Assembly: GCF_022601875.1 (NCBI RefSeq)
Contig: NZ_JAKVIP010000001.1
Coordinates: forward strand, 1-64,000
Direction: 5' to 3'
DNA length: 64,000 nucleotides
Source: Chryseobacterium sp. SSA4.19
GTDB lineage: Bacteria; Bacteroidota; Bacteroidia; Flavobacteriales; Weeksellaceae
Shown in pieces: positions 37,549 through 47,519 of the stretch; within the stretch, counting starts at the first letter, position 1; every line of letters starts with the position of its first letter. A model generated the notes under the pieces. The model was not told the origin of the DNA, made no database searches, and saw only the letters and a list, made by a program, of their open reading frames with translations. The translations under genes were made by a program, and so were the position numbers.

Positions 37549-38811
37549 ATGGAAACACGCGAAAAGATCATCATTATAGGAGGAGGTTTTGCGGGGCTGC
37601 AGCTTGCGAAAACATTAAATAATAAAAACAAGAAAGTGCTTGTTTTAGACCGGGTAAACCATCATATGTTTCAGCCTCTTTTCTATCAGGTAGCGTGCGG
37701 GAGGATCGAACCTTCCAATATTTCTTTCCCGTTCAGGAAAATCTTTCAGCGTTCCAGAAATACCCAGTTCCGTTTGACTGAAGTCCGGGAAATAGATACC
37801 GCCAATAATAAGGTCATTACCGATGAAGCTGAATTCAGCTATGATAAACTGGTTATTGCGACAGGCTGTAAAACAAATTTTTTCGGAAATAAAGACCTTG
37901 AAGGAAAGGCTTTTGGTATGAAAAATACCCAGGAAGCCATCAGTATCAGAAACCATGTTTTGATGACTTTTGAAAAACTGATTATTGAAAAAAGCAGAAG
38001 TGACGACGGTAACTGGAATATTGTTATTGTTGGAAGCGGACCGACAGGCGTAGAGCTGGCAGGTGCTTTTTCTGAAATGAAAAAAGAAATCCTTCCTCGG
38101 GATTATCCGTACATGAACTTTGACCATCTGCAGATTATTTTAGTGAGTTCTACCGAAAAGCCTTTGGCAGTCATGAGCAAAGAAGCCCAGGAAAAATCTG
38201 AAGAGTATCTGAAAGATCTGGGAGTCGTTTTCCTCAGTCAGGAATATGTTACCGATTATGACGGAGACAAGGTTTATATGAAAAGCGGTAAAACCATCCC
38301 ATCTAATAATGTCATCTGGGCAGCCGGAGTAACCGGAAATGTAGTGGATGGATTCCCCCAGGAAAAATTAGTAAGGAACAGATATATAACGGACCGGTAT
38401 AACAGGATAAAAGGATATGACAACGTTTTTGCCATAGGGGATATTTCTTATATGGAAACACCAAAGTATCCGCAGGGCCACCCGCAGGTCGCCAATGTAG
38501 CCATTAATCAGGCAAAAAAATTAGGGAAGAATTTTTTAAAGAAAAGCATTCGTGAGTGGGAAGAATATGAATATGATGACAAAGGATCATTAGCCACCAT
38601 CGGAAAGCACAGAGCCGTAGTTGATTTGCCTTTTGTGAAATTTCAGGGCCTTTTTGCCTGGTATTTCTGGATGTTTCTGCATTTAATGCTGATCTTAAGT
38701 GTAAGAAATAAGCTGGCTGTGTTTTTTAACTGGATGTGGAGCTATTTTAACAAAGATTCTTCCTTACGACTCATTATTTTACCGAATAAGAAAAACGAAA
38801 CAGTACAATGA
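37549..38811 (+). CDS. Type II NADH dehydrogenase (NDH-2)
   Basis: 420 residues. The FAD-binding motif [15 protein letters not shown] opens the protein, and the second dinucleotide fold is [17 protein letters not shown]. The quinone-facing C-terminus has an amphipathic helix anchor ([25 protein letters not shown]). Oxidises NADH and reduces membrane quinone without proton pumping. Its stop overlaps the trmD start by four bases (ATGA), so the two genes are translationally coupled. Confidence 0.92.
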   Translation: METREKIIIIGGGFAGLQLAKTLNNKNKKVLVLDRVNHHMFQPLFYQVACGRIEPSNISFPFRKIFQRSRNTQFRLTEVREIDTANNKVITDEAEFSYDKLVIATGCKTNFFGNKDLEGKAFGMKNTQEAISIRNHVLMTFEKLIIEKSRSDDGNWNIVIVGSGPTGVELAGAFSEMKKEILPRDYPYMNFDHLQIILVSSTEKPLAVMSKEAQEKSEEYLKDLGVVFLSQEYVTDYDGDKVYMKSGKTIPSNNVIWAAGVTGNVVDGFPQEKLVRNRYITDRYNRIKGYDNVFAIGDISYMETPKYPQGHPQVANVAINQAKKLGKNFLKKSIREWEEYEYDDKGSLATIGKHRAVVDLPFVKFQGLFAWYFWMFLHLMLILSVRNKLAVFFNWMWSYFNKDSSLRLIILPNKKNETVQ

Positions 38812-39479
38812 GAATTGATATTATAAGCGTGCTCCCTGATCTCATGGAAAGCCCGTTCAGAACTTCTATTTTGAAAAGAGCCATGGACAAAGGGCTTGCA
38901 GAAGTGCATTTCCACCAGCTGAGGGATTGGGCCGTTAATAAACACCGGCAGATTGATGATGAACCTTACGGAGGCGGAGCAGGAATGGTGATGATGGTAG
39001 AACCTATCGATAAGTGCATTACCGAACTAAAGTCCCAACGGGAATATGATGATATCATTTACCTGACACCGGACGGTGTTACTTTAAATCAGAAGATTGC
39101 CAATACCCTTTCTATTAAAAATAACCTGATCTTCCTGTGCGGGCACTATAAAGGGATTGATCAGCGTGTGAGAGACCTGCATATTACCCGAGAAATTTCT
39201 ATTGGAGATTATGTACTCACCGGAGGCGAATTGGCTGCCTGCGTTCTGGCAGACTCTGTGATCCGCCTGCTTCCCGGCGTTCTGAATGATGAGCAAAGTG
39301 CTTTGACGGACAGCTTCCAGGATGATCTTCTTTCACCGCCAATCTATACGCGTCCTGAAGTATATCAGGGGCTGGAAGTTCCTAAAATTCTTTTAAGCGG
39401 AAATTTTCCTAAAATTGAAGAATGGCGCCATGATGAAGCGGTACGGATTACGAAGGAAAAGCGTCCCGATTTATTATAA
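38808..39479 (+). CDS. trmD: tRNA (guanine-37-N1)-methyltransferase
   Basis: Adds a methyl group to G37 of tRNAs reading CNN codons, preventing frameshifting. The deep-knot SAM-binding core [27 protein letters not shown] and [14 protein letters not shown] are intact. 223 residues. Four-base overlap with the upstream dehydrogenase gene. The 374 bases after it contain no ORF I trust, just A/T-rich sequence with no hairpin I could support. Confidence 0.97.
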   Translation: MRIDIISVLPDLMESPFRTSILKRAMDKGLAEVHFHQLRDWAVNKHRQIDDEPYGGGAGMVMMVEPIDKCITELKSQREYDDIIYLTPDGVTLNQKIANTLSIKNNLIFLCGHYKGIDQRVRDLHITREISIGDYVLTGGELAACVLADSVIRLLPGVLNDEQSALTDSFQDDLLSPPIYTRPEVYQGLEVPKILLSGNFPKIEEWRHDEAVRITKEKRPDLL

Positions 39480-39853
39480 AAAGCGAAAACTGATATTTTA
39501 TTCTCTATTGTTTGATTTTTATTTTCTAATGCAAATAAACGGAATAACAATTTTTCAAGATTTAAATTTTACCTAAAAATATTCATTAATTATTTTAAAT
39601 TAAAGTATAGGGATTGTTAAAAATGATTTTCTATAGAAATATTTCTTATTTCCCTTAGTCTTTTCTGTTTTAAAGAAGTAAAAAAAATGAATGTTTATAA
39701 TTGTTTTAATTTAAAATTTCCTTGTATTTTTTAGATTTTAAATATAAAATTAATCTGAAAATTGCATAAAAATATTAATCGAGTATTAAATAAAATAATA
39801 AATTTACATGCAGAAGTAAATAGTCTTTATTAAATTTTAGCAAAAGTGTGTTA

Positions 39854-40789
39854 ATGGAGCTGTTCAGTTTTTACAATGTTGAAAATTTATTTTTACCCGA
39901 TCCCAAGCCTAAACATAAATCAGACCCTACAGTTTCGGGCCTGAGAAACTGGGATGAGAGAAAATATCAGAGCAAGCTCTCCAAAATATCACACGTTTTC
40001 AGACTGATAAAAGAAGATAAGGGGATACTGCCATTTATGATTGGCTTATCGGAAGTTTCAGGAAGACAGGTACTTGATGATCTTGTGAAAATCGAGCCTT
40101 TTAATTCTGAATATGGAATCGTTCATTACCATTCTAAAGATGAAAGAAAGGTGGATGTTGCATTGCTGTATGACAAAAATAAAGTTGAGGTTAAGCATTC
40201 AGAAGCCATCACTTTTTTATTCGAACCAGAAAATAAAAATTCAGAAAGTTACGGCACAACCAGGGATGTACTTTATTCAAAAGTGAGATATAAGGAAAAG
40301 GAAATCGATGTTTTTGTGGTTCATCTTCCTTCTCAGCGGGAAAAAAAAATTAATGGTCCGAAAAGAATCCATATTCTGCACGAAATACGGAAGAAGATTT
40401 TAAGTATCATCAATGACGACGAAAAGAATATAATTCTATGCGGTGATTTTAATGAAAATCCAACCGATGAAAATTTGGTGCAAATGCTCTACAATGCAGG
40501 GCACGAGAAAGTACTGGAGAACCCTTTTCAGCTATTATTCTCAGCAAGAAAATATTCTACTTTCCATTACAGATCAGGATTGCTTTTTGACCAGATCATT
40601 TTGTCAAAATCATTTTTCAGTATTGACAGTATATTGCCTTTTCATAGTGCTGAGGTATTCAGCCCACCACAGATCAGCAGCCGGGACCGGAAGTTTGAAG
40701 GCCGGCCTTTCCGTACCTATTCCGGGACTCGCTATTTAGGCGGATACAGCGATCATTTCCCGGTTTTTGTAAAATTCGGAGCCAAATAA
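39854..40789 (+). CDS. Endonuclease/exonuclease/phosphatase family protein
   Basis: 311 residues from ATG 39854; a GTG two codons earlier is possible. Catalytic blocks are recognisable: FYNVENLF near the N-terminus, GLSEVSGRQVL with the metal-binding Glu, FVVHLPSQ, ILCGDFNENPTD with Asp/Asn, and the C-terminal GGYSDHFPVFVKF with the Asp-His pair. No signal peptide, so it is probably cytosolic. The substrate could be DNA, phospholipid headgroup or phosphoester. Confidence 0.85.
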   Translation: MELFSFYNVENLFLPDPKPKHKSDPTVSGLRNWDERKYQSKLSKISHVFRLIKEDKGILPFMIGLSEVSGRQVLDDLVKIEPFNSEYGIVHYHSKDERKVDVALLYDKNKVEVKHSEAITFLFEPENKNSESYGTTRDVLYSKVRYKEKEIDVFVVHLPSQREKKINGPKRIHILHEIRKKILSIINDDEKNIILCGDFNENPTDENLVQMLYNAGHEKVLENPFQLLFSARKYSTFHYRSGLLFDQIILSKSFFSIDSILPFHSAEVFSPPQISSRDRKFEGRPFRTYSGTRYLGGYSDHFPVFVKFGAK

Positions 40790-40815
40790 TAAAATACAAA
40801 AAACATAAATAAAGT

Positions 40816-41286
40816 ATGAAAAATTCAGATGACATGAGCTATCAGTTAGACTCAATTGACAAAGAAATTATTTATATGCTGATGGATAATGCCAAAACAT
40901 CTTTGGCCCACATTTCTAAAAATATCGGCATATCAACTACTGCCGTTCACCAAAGGATTAAGAAACTTGAACAGGCAGGCGTTATTGAAAACTCCATCTC
41001 CTTTCTCAATCCTAATAAAATAGGATATAAAGTTATTTCTTATATCGGTGTTTTTCTGGATAAACCCAGCCATTATCCCGATATGGTAAAGTCTCTCAAA
41101 GATATCAATGAGGTGGTGGAAGCTCATTATACCACAGGAAATTATACCATTTTCCTGAAAGTCCTGTGTAAAGACAATGATCACCTGATGCAGATACTCA
41201 GTAAACTTCAGAAGTTGAAAGGAGTTACAAGAACAGAAACTTTCATATCTTTGGAACAAGGTATTTACAGACAATTGAAAGTATAA
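40816..41286 (+). CDS. Lrp/AsnC-family regulator
   Basis: 156 residues: N-terminal winged HTH (LDSIDKEIIYMLMDNAKTSLAHISKNIGISTTAVHQRIKKLEQAGVI) and C-terminal RAM effector domain (GYKVISYIGVFLD, VVEAHYTTGNYTIFLKVLCKDNDHLM). The ligand is probably an amino acid. It is followed four bases later by deoC, so likely in one transcript. Confidence 0.93.
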   Translation: MKNSDDMSYQLDSIDKEIIYMLMDNAKTSLAHISKNIGISTTAVHQRIKKLEQAGVIENSISFLNPNKIGYKVISYIGVFLDKPSHYPDMVKSLKDINEVVEAHYTTGNYTIFLKVLCKDNDHLMQILSKLQKLKGVTRTETFISLEQGIYRQLKV

Positions 41287-41290
41287 CAGT

Positions 41291-42034
41291 ATGAATATTG
41301 CCCAGTATTTGGATTCAACCTATTTGAAAACTCCTCAACAGTCAGGACTATCACATGAGGAAACGTTACAGAAAGATATAGATCTTACTCAGGAAGCTAT
41401 TGACCACAATTTTTTTGCCGTGATGATCCGTCCGGATTACGTGGCAGATATTAAAAAATATATCAAAGAAAAAAAATCCGGTGTTGTGGTGGGTACGGTT
41501 ATCGGTTTTCATGAAGGCACGTATTCTTTAGACGAAAAATTTGCAGAAGCCTCCAAAGCGATTGCTGATGAAGCAGACGAGCTGGACTTTGTTATCAACT
41601 ATTCTGCCTATCTGCAGGGAGATTTACACATTGTCCAGGAAGAATTCATAAAGTGTACACAGCTTTGTTTAGGACATCATAAAGTTGCCAAATGGATTAT
41701 TGAGATCGCAGCACTTACCGATGAGCAGATCGCAGATCTTACGCAGCATATTTCCGATTGGGCAGAAGACAATTTCTCTGAAGATGATCTTCCGGAAATT
41801 TTTGTCAAATCATCTACCGGATTTTACCAAACGGCAGATGGAAAGCCAAACGGAGCTACATTCGAGGGGATAAAGATAATGCTTGCCCATGCAGGAAAAC
41901 TGTCTGTAAAAGCATCAGGAGGAGTAAGAACCCCTGAAGACGCGGAAAAAATGATCAGCCTCGGCGTGAAAAGAATTGGCACCTCTTCAGCATTGGCCTT
42001 AATAAAAGACCAGGCAGGAACAAACGGATATTAA
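41291..42034 (+). CDS. deoC: Deoxyribose-phosphate aldolase
   Basis: Cleaves 2-deoxyribose-5-phosphate into acetaldehyde and glyceraldehyde-3-phosphate in nucleoside salvage. The Schiff-base lysine is K173 in IFVKSSTGFY, the second active-site lysine is K207 in SVKASGGVR, and the acid is near D99. 247 residues, full length. Four bases after the lrp-like gene. Confidence 0.95.
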   Translation: MNIAQYLDSTYLKTPQQSGLSHEETLQKDIDLTQEAIDHNFFAVMIRPDYVADIKKYIKEKKSGVVVGTVIGFHEGTYSLDEKFAEASKAIADEADELDFVINYSAYLQGDLHIVQEEFIKCTQLCLGHHKVAKWIIEIAALTDEQIADLTQHISDWAEDNFSEDDLPEIFVKSSTGFYQTADGKPNGATFEGIKIMLAHAGKLSVKASGGVRTPEDAEKMISLGVKRIGTSSALALIKDQAGTNGY

Positions 42035-42053
42035 CAAGCAGATAATAAAGTGA

Positions 42054-42081
42054 AAAACCATCAGGTAATGTTGATGGTTTT
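42054..42081. terminator. Terminator of deoC (may also serve dus)
   Basis: A 10-bp stem, aaaaccatca/tgatggtttt, with T-rich flanks on both sides. Confidence 0.75.
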
Positions 42082-42086
42082 ATATT

Positions 42087-43088
42087 TTATGCCTGCTGCT
42101 GTGCCAGATAATCTGAATAAAATGCCTGGGTTTCGTGAATCAGAGCATCCATTTCTTCTAAAGTAAACACTTCCAGGAATTTCTTTCTGAAATCTTTGAA
42201 GTGTGGCACACCACGGAAATAATTGCTGTAATGCTGCCTCATTTCAATCAGTCCCAGTTTTTCACCTTTCCATTCCGCGCTCCATTCCGCATGCTGGCGG
42301 ACTGCAAGCAAACGGTCTTCAATTTTAGGTGCCTGCAAATGTTCTCCGGTTTTAAAGAAATGTTTTATTTCATTAAAGATCCAGGGATACCCGATTGCGG
42401 CACGGCCGATCATAATTCCGTCACACGCATATTTCTGTTTGTATTCCAACGCTTTTTCAGGAGAATCAATATCACCGTTTCCAAAAATAGGAATTTCGAT
42501 ATTAGGGTTTTGCTTAATTCTTGAGATATGTTCCCAGTCGGCTTCCCCTTTATACATCTGTGCGCGGGTTCTTGCATGGATCGTCAGTGCTTTGATCCCG
42601 GTTTCCTGAAGACGTTCCGCCACCTCATCGATATTAATGGAAGTGCTGTCCCAACCTAACCGTGTTTTTACGGTTACCGGCAGGCTTGTTGAGCTTACTA
42701 CGGCTTTCGTTAAGCGGACCATCAAGTCAATATCTTTCAAAACGCCTGCTCCGGCTCCTTTACATACCACTTTTTTTACAGGACAGCCGAAATTGATATC
42801 TACAAGATCAGGGTTCACGGTTTCCACAATTCTTGCAGACATAGCCATGGCTTCTTCATCACCTCCGAAAATCTGGATTCCTACGGGCCTCTCATAGTCA
42901 AAAATATCAAGCTTTTTTCGGCTCTTCATCGCATCACGGATCAAGCCTTCAGAAGAGATAAACTCTGAATACATCATGTCTGCACCATGCATTTTGCACA
43001 GCCTTCTGAACGGCGGATCGCTCACATCCTCCATCGGTGCCAATAAAAGCGGAAATTCCGGCAGTTCTATATTGCCAATTTTTATCAT
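42087..43088 (-). CDS. dusB: tRNA dihydrouridine synthase (DusB-like)
   Basis: FMN enzyme reducing uridines in tRNA D-loops. The TIM barrel has PLLLAPMEDVSDPPFRRL, the catalytic cysteine in DINFGCPVKKV, the FMN-binding GNGDI, and IGRAAIGYPWIF. 333 residues. Its promoter box lies directly against the ATG. Confidence 0.95.
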   Translation of the reverse strand: MIKIGNIELPEFPLLLAPMEDVSDPPFRRLCKMHGADMMYSEFISSEGLIRDAMKSRKKLDIFDYERPVGIQIFGGDEEAMAMSARIVETVNPDLVDINFGCPVKKVVCKGAGAGVLKDIDLMVRLTKAVVSSTSLPVTVKTRLGWDSTSINIDEVAERLQETGIKALTIHARTRAQMYKGEADWEHISRIKQNPNIEIPIFGNGDIDSPEKALEYKQKYACDGIMIGRAAIGYPWIFNEIKHFFKTGEHLQAPKIEDRLLAVRQHAEWSAEWKGEKLGLIEMRQHYSNYFRGVPHFKDFRKKFLEVFTLEEMDALIHETQAFYSDYLAQQQA

Positions 43089-43092
43089 GGTG

Positions 43093-43100
43093 CAAATTTA
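43093..43100 (-). promoter_or_regulatory. -7 box four bases before the dus start codon
   Basis: The minus strand reads TAAATTTG, ending four bases before ATG 43088, so initiation would occur at or inside the start codon. Confidence 0.5.
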
Positions 43101-43195
43101 CAAAATTATAAACTTTGAGAATATGATAATATCTATTAATGTGATGGATGGATTTAAGGCGAAAATTTATATTTAACTGTTCAAACGGATTGGTA

Positions 43196-46100
43196 TTAGA
43201 AACTCGCTTTCACCTGCATGCTTCCTATATGGATGGTCCGTTCTCCGGAGTTTCTCCCCTCGTAATTTAAATTCAATTGCAGGAAAGAATTAATTGCCTG
43301 TTGGATAAATACGCTCCAGACCTGGTTCTTGCCAGGTTTCAGACCGTCCAGCATCTGGTTTCCGACAATACTGAAATTATTCCCGTTGAAATTGTTGTTG
43401 ATGAATGAAAAGTTTCCTCTGATAGAAGTCTTCCTGCGCTCCCACTGGATGGTTCCGGTCACATCAAATGCTTTCAGAAGCTCTTCTCCATCCACACGGT
43501 CTTTCTGGCGGAAAGCAGAAGAGAGCTCAGCCTGAATAGCATCCGTAAATTTATACGTCGCTTTTGGCTTCGTTTCAAAATTATTCAGCCGGTAATCTCT
43601 CGTGGCGAATAATTGAGAGGAGTTCTGGATATCGTGCACGGAGTTTTCCCAGTCAATCCTGAATTCTTTATTGAACCAATACCCGACGTTTAGAAAATGA
43701 GAAACCTGTTCCCGTTCTTCATTGCTGAAATTGGCATTGATGAGGTTGTCATTGGATATAAAACGATAGTTTCCGTTCCATCCGGATTTATCAGTCGGGC
43801 TGAACTGAACTGATGCTAAAATATTCTGGTTTTTAAGAATCTGGTCATCACTTTTCTCAAATGGATTCAGCACAAGCACCTTATCCTTTTTATAGAATGA
43901 GTTTTGGGAATTTAATGAAACGTTGAAGTTCCACCGCTTCAAAAACTTGTTTTCAGAATTAAATACAACAGAAGGATTAACAAATAACGCCAGCTGAATT
44001 TTATTTTTGTTGGACGGAATATATCTTACGGAATTGGTATACACCCGTATATATTGTGCCAAATCAGAGTATTCTGCAATTTCAAACTCATCCAGCTGCT
44101 GAACACCATCACCGTTATAATCTGTCCATTTATAAATGCCCTGGCCGTCTGTCACTTTAATATACTGGAATTCCCTCTGGGCTTCCTGTCCGTTTCCAAG
44201 TTCATAAAATGCCTGCAGACGCATCCCGTTTCTGAAAAGCTGCTGGTTGTAAAGAATATTCCCGACTACAAAATCATTATTTCTGGACATATCGGCATCC
44301 TGGTTCTGATAGAAAAATTTTCTGTAATGCAAAAGAGCGTTTAACGTTGTTTTTTCAGTTTTGATGAGCTGGCTTTCCGCCATAAAACCTAAAATATTAT
44401 TCATGCTCTGAAGCCTGTTATCGCGGACGGAATCATTATCGCGCATATACACTTTCGCCAGTAGTTTTGTCCTTGTGCTGTCACCGATTTTCTTTTGGAC
44501 AAATACTTCTTTCCAGCTGAAACTGGTGACATCCATCAGCTGGGTATCATTATATTTTTTTTCATTGTGCTCCATACTTCCGCCTACTGCCCAGCTTCCT
44601 TTTTTACCGGTGTATTCGGTAGAGGCACCACCACGGATGAATTTGGTGTCCTGAAAAACGGCGTTTGTATTCAGATAAGATAAATTTCCTTTGGTGAAAA
44701 ATTTGCCGCTGATCCATCCGAAATCCAGATCATTCTTGATCCCTTTATAAGTATCCTGCTCATCAAGGTAATTGATTCTGTAGTTTAATGTTGATTTGTT
44801 ATTCCATTTATTCAGAAAGCTGAAAATAAACCGGTTCTGTGTCCTGCCACTGAATTCCTGGGCTAAGTTGAAATCTCTAGAGAATTCTACGTCATTGATC
44901 CTGTCTAAAATATGAAATTGCCGGTCGATATACTGATATTCAAAATTCGGGGTTCCTTTCCAATTGTTTTTTGTGAATGTTTTATTTCCGAAAATTCTCC
45001 AGGCATACCCTATATTCTGATCCGAATCCTTTGAGGAAAATAAATTCAGGTCATAATTGCTCAAGGAAATATCGGCACCTATTTTTCCGTCTTTTAACAG
45101 ATATTCGGAATTCAATGAATATACCTGGGATTTTTCCGGGGAAGGCAGCTTTCTTACTGCTCTGTAATCACCCATATTCGGGCCTGCGTAGGCGAATACA
45201 CGACCATTATTGGTTGTCTGGGTAATTTTATAATCTCCGAGATTAGCTCCGAAATAGGTATAGGAAACCGTATACAATGTTTGGGAAGAATCCGTTGAGA
45301 ACTCATAGTAATTCCCTCCAGGGCTCTGAACCATCCGATAGAGGATCTTATTTACATCATATTCCGTAACAACGCCGGATGGAGCGTACATGAGGTTAGG
45401 GTTATTTCCCGCTTCGGCAAGAATCTGCTGGTCTTCCGCAGAGAGATTCAGGGCAAGCGGTGCATTTTTATTATCATTCTCCATGAACCAGTTCAGTCCA
45501 AGCTTCAGTTTTTCTCTCTTGTGTTCAACTTTTCCGGTAAATAAGTATCTTGAGTAATTCCTGTTGGTATAATTATAGGAAATGGTAATGAAATTCTGCT
45601 GGAAAATCGGACGGAAACTGGTGAAAGTGACTTCCCCCGTATTGTAATTAATAACGTAATCCTGATTTTCTCCACGCTTCATCAAAATACCGTCAATGAA
45701 AACCTGTTCAGAACCTGAGATCAGCGTAATAAACTGTTCTCCGTTTTTTCCGGTTAAACGGTAAGGCCCCTGATTGCCTTCAATTCCCTGGAAACGGATC
45801 CTGTGGAACTCGCTTCGCGCGACGCCCATAGAAACATCTACAAATGTTTTATTTTCTTTTCCAAACTCTGTCTGGAACTCAAGCCCCATACTGCGTCTCT
45901 GATATTTGGCAAAATAATTTTTTGCTTCTACCAAATCAAGGTGGCCGGCCCTAAGGATCGATTTATCCTTAATATTAAGCTGCATGTAAATTTTGTCAAA
46001 TTCTTCCAGCGTCTGGGTATATCCGTCCGCCTGAATCGGAAGATTGTGATCGGAAATACTGGCTAAAATGGTCACATCCTTAGATAGTCTTCCTGAAATC

Positions 46101-46444
46101 TGAAGGTCCATGGAACTCTGAACCGACTGTCCCTGGTTATTGCCGAAAGTAATCCCTTTGATGATGGATCCTTTGGAATTCAATTCTCCTAAAAATCTTT
46201 TTTTATCATTTCTGGCAAGAACGGCTTCGTCAACAACAATTCTGTTGCTGTTTTTTACAAAATCCAGCGTATCTTTTGCAAAAATATCCTGCTCGAATCT
46301 GAAAGCGAGAATGCTGTCCTGGTTAATACTGTCACGCCTTAGGCTGTCTTGTGGAAGATTGGGATTTTTCCACGTAAATACCTGGGCATTACCTGAAAAT
46401 ATGCCTATAAAAAACAACACGAATATCAGGATATAATTTCGCAA
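43196..46444 (-). CDS. Very large outer-membrane barrel-like protein of unknown function
   Basis: 1082 residues, starting MRNYILIFVLFFIGIFSGNAQ (signal peptide). I do not recognise a named family. The mature protein opens with a polar segment, then MDLQISGRLSKDVTILASISDHNLPIQADGYTQTLEEFDKIYM, a type seen in Bacteroidota proteins that resemble the gliding/T9SS SprA barrel. Beyond that it is strand-rich throughout with many alternating hydrophobic and polar residues, and ends with GSMQVKASF, an aromatic terminal strand. The length suits a large barrel of many strands. It stands alone. Confidence 0.6.
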   Translation of the reverse strand: MRNYILIFVLFFIGIFSGNAQVFTWKNPNLPQDSLRRDSINQDSILAFRFEQDIFAKDTLDFVKNSNRIVVDEAVLARNDKKRFLGELNSKGSIIKGITFGNNQGQSVQSSMDLQISGRLSKDVTILASISDHNLPIQADGYTQTLEEFDKIYMQLNIKDKSILRAGHLDLVEAKNYFAKYQRRSMGLEFQTEFGKENKTFVDVSMGVARSEFHRIRFQGIEGNQGPYRLTGKNGEQFITLISGSEQVFIDGILMKRGENQDYVINYNTGEVTFTSFRPIFQQNFITISYNYTNRNYSRYLFTGKVEHKREKLKLGLNWFMENDNKNAPLALNLSAEDQQILAEAGNNPNLMYAPSGVVTEYDVNKILYRMVQSPGGNYYEFSTDSSQTLYTVSYTYFGANLGDYKITQTTNNGRVFAYAGPNMGDYRAVRKLPSPEKSQVYSLNSEYLLKDGKIGADISLSNYDLNLFSSKDSDQNIGYAWRIFGNKTFTKNNWKGTPNFEYQYIDRQFHILDRINDVEFSRDFNLAQEFSGRTQNRFIFSFLNKWNNKSTLNYRINYLDEQDTYKGIKNDLDFGWISGKFFTKGNLSYLNTNAVFQDTKFIRGGASTEYTGKKGSWAVGGSMEHNEKKYNDTQLMDVTSFSWKEVFVQKKIGDSTRTKLLAKVYMRDNDSVRDNRLQSMNNILGFMAESQLIKTEKTTLNALLHYRKFFYQNQDADMSRNNDFVVGNILYNQQLFRNGMRLQAFYELGNGQEAQREFQYIKVTDGQGIYKWTDYNGDGVQQLDEFEIAEYSDLAQYIRVYTNSVRYIPSNKNKIQLALFVNPSVVFNSENKFLKRWNFNVSLNSQNSFYKKDKVLVLNPFEKSDDQILKNQNILASVQFSPTDKSGWNGNYRFISNDNLINANFSNEEREQVSHFLNVGYWFNKEFRIDWENSVHDIQNSSQLFATRDYRLNNFETKPKATYKFTDAIQAELSSAFRQKDRVDGEELLKAFDVTGTIQWERRKTSIRGNFSFINNNFNGNNFSIVGNQMLDGLKPGKNQVWSVFIQQAINSFLQLNLNYEGRNSGERTIHIGSMQVKASF

Positions 46445-46552
46445 GCCTTTTAAAATAATCCGTAAAAATAACCAAAAAATGTTAACGGAAAGGGTTTTAG
46501 TAGTATTAACAAAAAATTAATCTCTTTATTGCGTTAAGCTGAAAAAATGCTA

Positions 46553-46560
46553 TAATTTTG
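46553..46560 (+). promoter_or_regulatory. -7 box of the first T9SS cargo gene
   Basis: TAATTTTG, a TAnnTTTG match, 32 bases upstream of ATG 46593; a TTG lies about 21 bases further upstream. Confidence 0.55.
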
Positions 46561-46592
46561 CCATACAAATTATTAATATTAAATTTTAAATC

Positions 46593-47372
46593 ATGAAAAA
46601 AATTTATTCTTTATTGGCAGCTGCTGTTTTCTCAACTACAGCATTCGGACAGGGAAGTGAAAATTTTGAAGCCCAGACTGCTTTGACAAGCTCTTATGCA
46701 AACGGTTCTTTTGCCGGACAGACTTCTGGTGTTACTGTAAACTATGTACATTCGAGAGATGAAGGTTCAGGTACTTCTGATAATTATTCAATCAATGGTA
46801 AAGGAATTCTGTTAAGAAGATCAGATGAGCCGAGCTCTGTAGAATTTGTCATCCCAAATGGAGTGGGTACTTTTACCTTCAAATATAGAAAAGCATTTAC
46901 AGCAGGTACAAATAACCGAGTTTTAGCTGTTTTTATAAATGGAATTCAAACAACAGTAATTCCTGCATTTGGTGCTGCAGGTGCTGATCCTACAGTATAT
47001 ACTTCTAACACGACCGTTAATACTTCCGGACCTGTTACAATAAGAATATCTTATCCTACAGGTACTGCATCTGGTAATAAGCAAATAACAATTGATGATG
47101 TTTCATGGACTGCCGCCGGAACTTTAGCAGTTTCTGACTTAGCAGGTAAAAAAGGAAGTTTTGTAAAAAATACTTTTGTCACTACTGAACAGATTTCTTT
47201 TGGGGCTCCAGTTAAAGATGTAAAAATTTATAACATGGTTGGACAGATCGTAAAAACAGCTTCTGTAAAAGAAAACGAATCATTAAACATTGCTGAACTA
47301 CAGAAAGGAAATTACATTGTTACAGGAATAGTAAACAACAAACCGGTTTCTGAAAAAATCTTAAAAGATTAA
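46593..47372 (+). CDS. Small T9SS cargo protein
   Basis: 259 residues: signal peptide MKKIYSLLAAAVFSTTAFGQ, a beta-rich passenger (about 25-175, FKYRKAFTAGTNNRVLAVFINGIQT, possibly jelly-roll), then a sorting domain (DVKIYNMVGQIVKTASV, LNIAELQKGNYIVTGIVNNKPVSEKILKD). The C-terminal domain directs export by the type IX system and probably attachment to the surface. The next gene carries a related CTD on an unrelated passenger. Confidence 0.85.
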   Translation: MKKIYSLLAAAVFSTTAFGQGSENFEAQTALTSSYANGSFAGQTSGVTVNYVHSRDEGSGTSDNYSINGKGILLRRSDEPSSVEFVIPNGVGTFTFKYRKAFTAGTNNRVLAVFINGIQTTVIPAFGAAGADPTVYTSNTTVNTSGPVTIRISYPTGTASGNKQITIDDVSWTAAGTLAVSDLAGKKGSFVKNTFVTTEQISFGAPVKDVKIYNMVGQIVKTASVKENESLNIAELQKGNYIVTGIVNNKPVSEKILKD

Positions 47373-47394
47373 TATAAAACGCATATAAATACAG

Positions 47395-47421
47395 CCTCCG
47401 CTTCATTGAAGCGGAGGTTTT
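47395..47421 (+). terminator. Terminator of the first T9SS cargo gene
   Basis: A 10-bp stem, cctccgcttc/gaagcggagg, loop att, followed by Ts. Confidence 0.85.
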
Positions 47422-47519
47422 TATGTGCTTGAAGGCATATTGATTTTTATGCTTTTATGAAGCATTTTTGTTAAACATGGTACCCTTTTTGTAATTTTTG
47501 ATACACTAAATGCATTTTT

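Noticed and set aside
39480..39853. 374-base gap with repeated poly-A and poly-T runs, checked for RNA genes
   Set aside because: No tRNA-like cloverleaf, no clear hairpin and no -7 box with matching leader; it is plain A/T-rich spacer.
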